Source: Streptomyces sp. B93
Lineage (GTDB): Bacteria > Actinomycetota > Actinomycetes > Streptomycetales > Streptomycetaceae
Length of the DNA: 64,000 nt
Assembly: GCF_018070565.1 (NCBI RefSeq)
Contig: NZ_JAGPXL010000027.1
Coordinates: forward strand, 27,181 to 91,180
Direction: 5' to 3'
The notes beneath the pieces were generated by a model. That model worked only from the letters and a program-made list of their open reading frames with translations. It did no database searches and was not told where the DNA came from. The stretch's first letter is position 1. The number at the start of each line of letters is the position of its first letter. The translations under genes were made by a program, and so were the position numbers. This document shows positions 61,619 through 64,000 of this stretch, in pieces.

Positions 61619-63021
61619 CGCCACCGGCCGATCTCGACGTTCTCCAGCACGCCGAGCGCGTCCGGGACGAGGACCGCGGCCGAGTAGTAGGCGGTCACCA
61701 GGTACTTGATGATCGCCTGCTCGTTGATGCCCATGAACCGCACCGACAGGCTCGGCTCGATCTCGTCCGGGATGCCCGACTGCCGCAGCCCGATGACGCC
61801 CTGGTCCTCCTCACCGAGACGCATCGCGATGATCGAGCTGGTACGGGCCTCGGTGACCGGGATCTTGTTGCACGGGAAGATCGGCACCCCGCGCCAGGTG
61901 GGGATGCGGTTCCCGGCCATGTCGATGGTCTCCGGCACCAGGCCGCGCTTGTTCAGCTCCCGCCCGAACGCGGCGATGGCGCGCGGGTGGGCCAGGAACA
62001 GCTTGGTGCCGCGCCGCCTGCTGAGCAGTTCGTCCATGTCGTCCGGGCCGGGCACCCCGTCGTGCGGCTGGATGCGCTGGTCGTACTCGCAGTTGTGCAG
62101 CAGCCCGAACTCGCGGTTGTTGACCAGCTCGTGCTCCTGGCGCTCCTTCAGCGCCTCGACCGTGAGCCGCAGCTGCTGCTCGGTCTGGTTCATCGGCTGG
62201 TTGTAGAGGTCGGCCACGCGCGAGTGGATGCGCAGGACCGTCTGGGCGATGCTCAGCTCGTACTCGCGGGGCCGGGACTCGTAGTCCACGAAGGTGTGCG
62301 GGATGTCCGGCTCGCCCTCGTGGCCGGCCGCGAGGTCGATCTCCTTCTCGCCGTACCTGTTGGCTCGCTGGTCGGGGACGGCCCGCGCGAACTCCAGGTG
62401 CTCGCGCAGGGAGTCGGAGCGCTCCGCGACCTGCTCGACGTCCTGCCGGGACAGCACGAGGACGGTGCAGGCGGTGACCGCACGGGCCGAGTACTCCCAG
62501 ATGGCGTCCGGGTCGAGCAGCGCCCGCTCCCCGAGGTGGGCGCCGTCGGCGAGGACACCGAGGCTCTCGTCGTCACCGTAGGGGCCGGTGCCGACCTTCT
62601 CGACGCGGCCGTGTGCCAGCAGGTAGACCTCGTCGGTCTGGTTGCCGAAGTCGGCGATCACCTGGCCCGCCTGGAACTCGCGCTGTTCACAGCGCCGCGC
62701 CAGCTCCGCCAGCACCTCCTCGTCCTCGTACCCCCGCAGGGCGGGGAGTTCGGCCAGTTCGGCCGGGATGACCTCGACGCGGTCACCGGTCTTCACGAAG
62801 GTGATGCGGCCGTCGCCGACGGCGTAGGTGAGCCGCCGGTTCACCCGGTACGTGCCGCCCTTCACGTCCACCCAGGGGAGCATCCGCAGCAGCCAGCGCG
62901 AGCTGATCTCCTGCATCTGGGGAACGGACTTGGTGGTGGTGGCCAGATTCCGCGCGGCCGCCGTACCAAGGCTCTGCTGGGGCCTGGTCTCTTCCGTGCG
63001 GACCTCTTCGCCTACCGACAT
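61615..63021 (-). CDS. Family 2B encapsulin shell protein with cyclic-nucleotide-binding domain
   Basis: The protein has 468 residues. N-terminal arm (1-45), then the start of an HK97-type shell fold. An inserted cyclic-nucleotide-binding-like domain (about 110-215) carries G-E-R-A-L-L at 164-169, the equivalent of the phosphate-binding cassette. The shell fold resumes to the end, with A-R-T-S-S-I-I-A-M-R-L and V-R-F-M-G-I-N-E as conserved parts. This is the EshA-type family 2B encapsulin of Streptomyces, which self-assembles into protein nanocompartments. The partner gene immediately downstream encodes a prenyl synthase. Its promoter should lie in 63022-63351. Confidence 0.9.
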   Translation of the reverse strand: MSVGEEVRTEETRPQQSLGTAAARNLATTTKSVPQMQEISSRWLLRMLPWVDVKGGTYRVNRRLTYAVGDGRITFVKTGDRVEVIPAELAELPALRGYEDEEVLAELARRCEQREFQAGQVIADFGNQTDEVYLLAHGRVEKVGTGPYGDDESLGVLADGAHLGERALLDPDAIWEYSARAVTACTVLVLSRQDVEQVAERSDSLREHLEFARAVPDQRANRYGEKEIDLAAGHEGEPDIPHTFVDYESRPREYELSIAQTVLRIHSRVADLYNQPMNQTEQQLRLTVEALKERQEHELVNNREFGLLHNCEYDQRIQPHDGVPGPDDMDELLSRRRGTKLFLAHPRAIAAFGRELNKRGLVPETIDMAGNRIPTWRGVPIFPCNKIPVTEARTSSIIAMRLGEEDQGVIGLRQSGIPDEIEPSLSVRFMGINEQAIIKYLVTAYYSAAVLVPDALGVLENVEIGRWR

Positions 63022-63351
63022 ATGGAACTGCCCTCCCGGTTGTGTGTCCGGCCGCGATCTGGGCCGGGCACCGATCTCACGGAAAAGCCTTCCATCACTC
63101 AGCGTGTCGATGCTATTACCCGAAAGAGGGGGAATGGATCAATACCCCGGCGGGCAGAAATGGGGACCTTCACCAGCCGCGCGCGCCGCCGCGCACGCCC
63201 TCCCCGGCCGCACGAACGCCCGTCCGGATGTTGACCGAATCGGCTCGCACGCTGTGCGAAGGAGGATTCCGGCCGCCTCCGTTTCGGTACATCCAGCGGT
63301 ACCAGACGGTCGCACGGTGCGGCCGTCGCGCACGGGTGAAGGAGGCGGGCC
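63022..63351. other. Divergent control region between encapsulin and amidase genes
   Basis: 330 bases without a gene. It should hold both promoters. No palindrome or hairpin of note was found; the stretch near 63110-63130 is locally AT-rich. Confidence 0.5.
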
Positions 63352-63942
63352 ATGGCCTCACCCATGTCCGCGGCCAAGTTCCTGGCGAGGCTGCGGGCCG
63401 AAGGGCTCACGGTCGTCGAGGTGGGCGACTGGAGACGGCACAACCGCAACCACAAGGGACCGTGGGGACCGGTCCACGGCGTGATGATCCACCACACGGT
63501 CACCAAGGGCAGCAAGCACACCGTGGAGCTGTGCCGGAAGGGCTACGAGGGCCTGCCGGGACCGCTGTGCCACGGCGTGATCACCAAGGACGGCCGGGTG
63601 CACCTCGTCGGCTACGGCCGCGCCAACCACGCGGGCAGCGGCGACGACGACGTACTGCGCGCGGTGATCGCGGAGCGGGCGCTGCCGCCCGACAACGAGG
63701 CGAACACCGACGGCAACCGGTACTTCTACGGCTTCGAGTGCGAGAACCTCGGCGACGGCGAGGATCCCTGGCCGGAGGTCCAGCTGGCGGCGATAGCGAA
63801 GGCCGCCGCCGCGATCTGCCGCCACCACGGCTGGACGGAACGGTCCGTCATCGGGCACCTGGAGTGGCAGCCCGGGAAGATCGACCCGCGCGGGTTCACG
63901 ATGAAGCGGATGCGGGAGCGGATCCGTGACCGGCTCAAGTGA
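63352..63942 (+). CDS. N-acetylmuramoyl-L-alanine amidase (Amidase_2 type)
   Basis: The protein has 196 residues of the PGRP/Amidase_2 fold: M-I-H-H-T-V (zinc His), L-C-H-G-V-I, A-N-H-A-G near 94 and G-H-L-E-W-Q-P-G-K-I-D-P-R-G (second His and catalytic region). It cleaves the bond between muramic acid and the stem peptide. It has no signal peptide and no wall-binding domain, like phage endolysins, but no other phage gene is near. GGAGG precedes the ATG. The plus-strand end lies 58 bases before the window edge. Confidence 0.92.
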   Translation: MASPMSAAKFLARLRAEGLTVVEVGDWRRHNRNHKGPWGPVHGVMIHHTVTKGSKHTVELCRKGYEGLPGPLCHGVITKDGRVHLVGYGRANHAGSGDDDVLRAVIAERALPPDNEANTDGNRYFYGFECENLGDGEDPWPEVQLAAIAKAAAAICRHHGWTERSVIGHLEWQPGKIDPRGFTMKRMRERIRDRLK

Positions 63943-64000
63943 CGTGCGGCACCGCTGACCAGCACGTCATCGCGTCACCGACAATGGTGACGTGCCCAGC

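Noticed and set aside
63352..63942. Prophage remnant because of an endolysin-like amidase next to an HK97-fold shell gene
   Set aside because: The shell is a family 2B encapsulin with cargo gene, and the amidase type is widespread in Streptomyces chromosomes; no other phage genes are present.

Overview
The window is a 64-kb piece of a high-GC actinobacterial chromosome, almost certainly Streptomyces. The evidence is the very high third-position GC, the GTG/TTG starts, the nickel superoxide dismutase with its dedicated peptidase, a conservon (sensor kinase/roadblock/DUF742/GTPase), the fused acyltransferase-E1 2-oxoglutarate dehydrogenase, and Streptomyces-type small proteins. From memory, the gene order resembles the core region of S. 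coelicolor between sodN and ku, seen in reverse order; this was not checked by alignment. No tRNA, rRNA, CRISPR array, IS element or prophage was found.

Layout. 1-6.0 kb: an exporter fragment, then a tightly overlapping minus-strand operon (ATP-grasp ligase, FemAB-like GNAT protein, leaderless peptide-binding protein, tandem GNAT protein), which looks like an uncharacterised small-peptide pathway. 6.2-7.7 kb: a PbpA-type penicillin-binding protein. 7.8-10.4 kb: a His-rich DUF4396 membrane protein under a CsoR-like operator, then divergent Ku and LigD-type polymerase for end joining. 10.5-15.8 kb: a secreted haloperoxidase-like protein, a NERD-like protein, a phosphatase, a lipoprotein plus orphan sensor kinase, and a secreted SH3-like protein. 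15.9-19.5 kb: a FtsW/RodA protein, a 36-bp tandem repeat block, a second PbpA-type protein, and Uma2 debris. 19.6-25.3 kb: two divergent diiron proteins, a TetR regulator, an NlpC/P60 hydrolase, and a styrene-monooxygenase-like flavoprotein that ends the conservon operon (25.3-29.7 kb). 30-38 kb: a PP2C-like protein, MarR, Lon with HspR- and ClgR-like operators, a frameshifted GNAT gene, a spermidine-synthase-like protein, and a complete two-component pair.

38-52 kb: Kgd, DUF6104, a DUF4097-PadR pair, a Clp-N protein with a small HTH protein, a quinone-reductase-like dehydrogenase, malic enzyme, and a three-gene polar amino-acid ABC transporter with a strong terminator. 52-64 kb: a CGNR zinc-finger protein overlapping sodX, sodN, SulP and MerR around a perfect operator, an ACR3/BASS-type permease, VOC, zinc-ribbon, DHFR-like, TetR and GNAT genes. 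A family 2B encapsulin shell follows, coupled to a polyprenyl synthase that has a disordered-looking N-terminus and is the likely cargo. A peptidoglycan amidase closes the window.

Functionally the window mixes core metabolism (Kgd, malic enzyme), envelope growth (SEDS and PBP proteins, hydrolases), stress proteostasis (Lon, Clp-N), oxidative and metal homeostasis (NiSOD, CsoR-type site, MerR) and several lineage-specific modules of unknown product. The encapsulin-prenyltransferase pair and the ATP-grasp operon are the most interesting.
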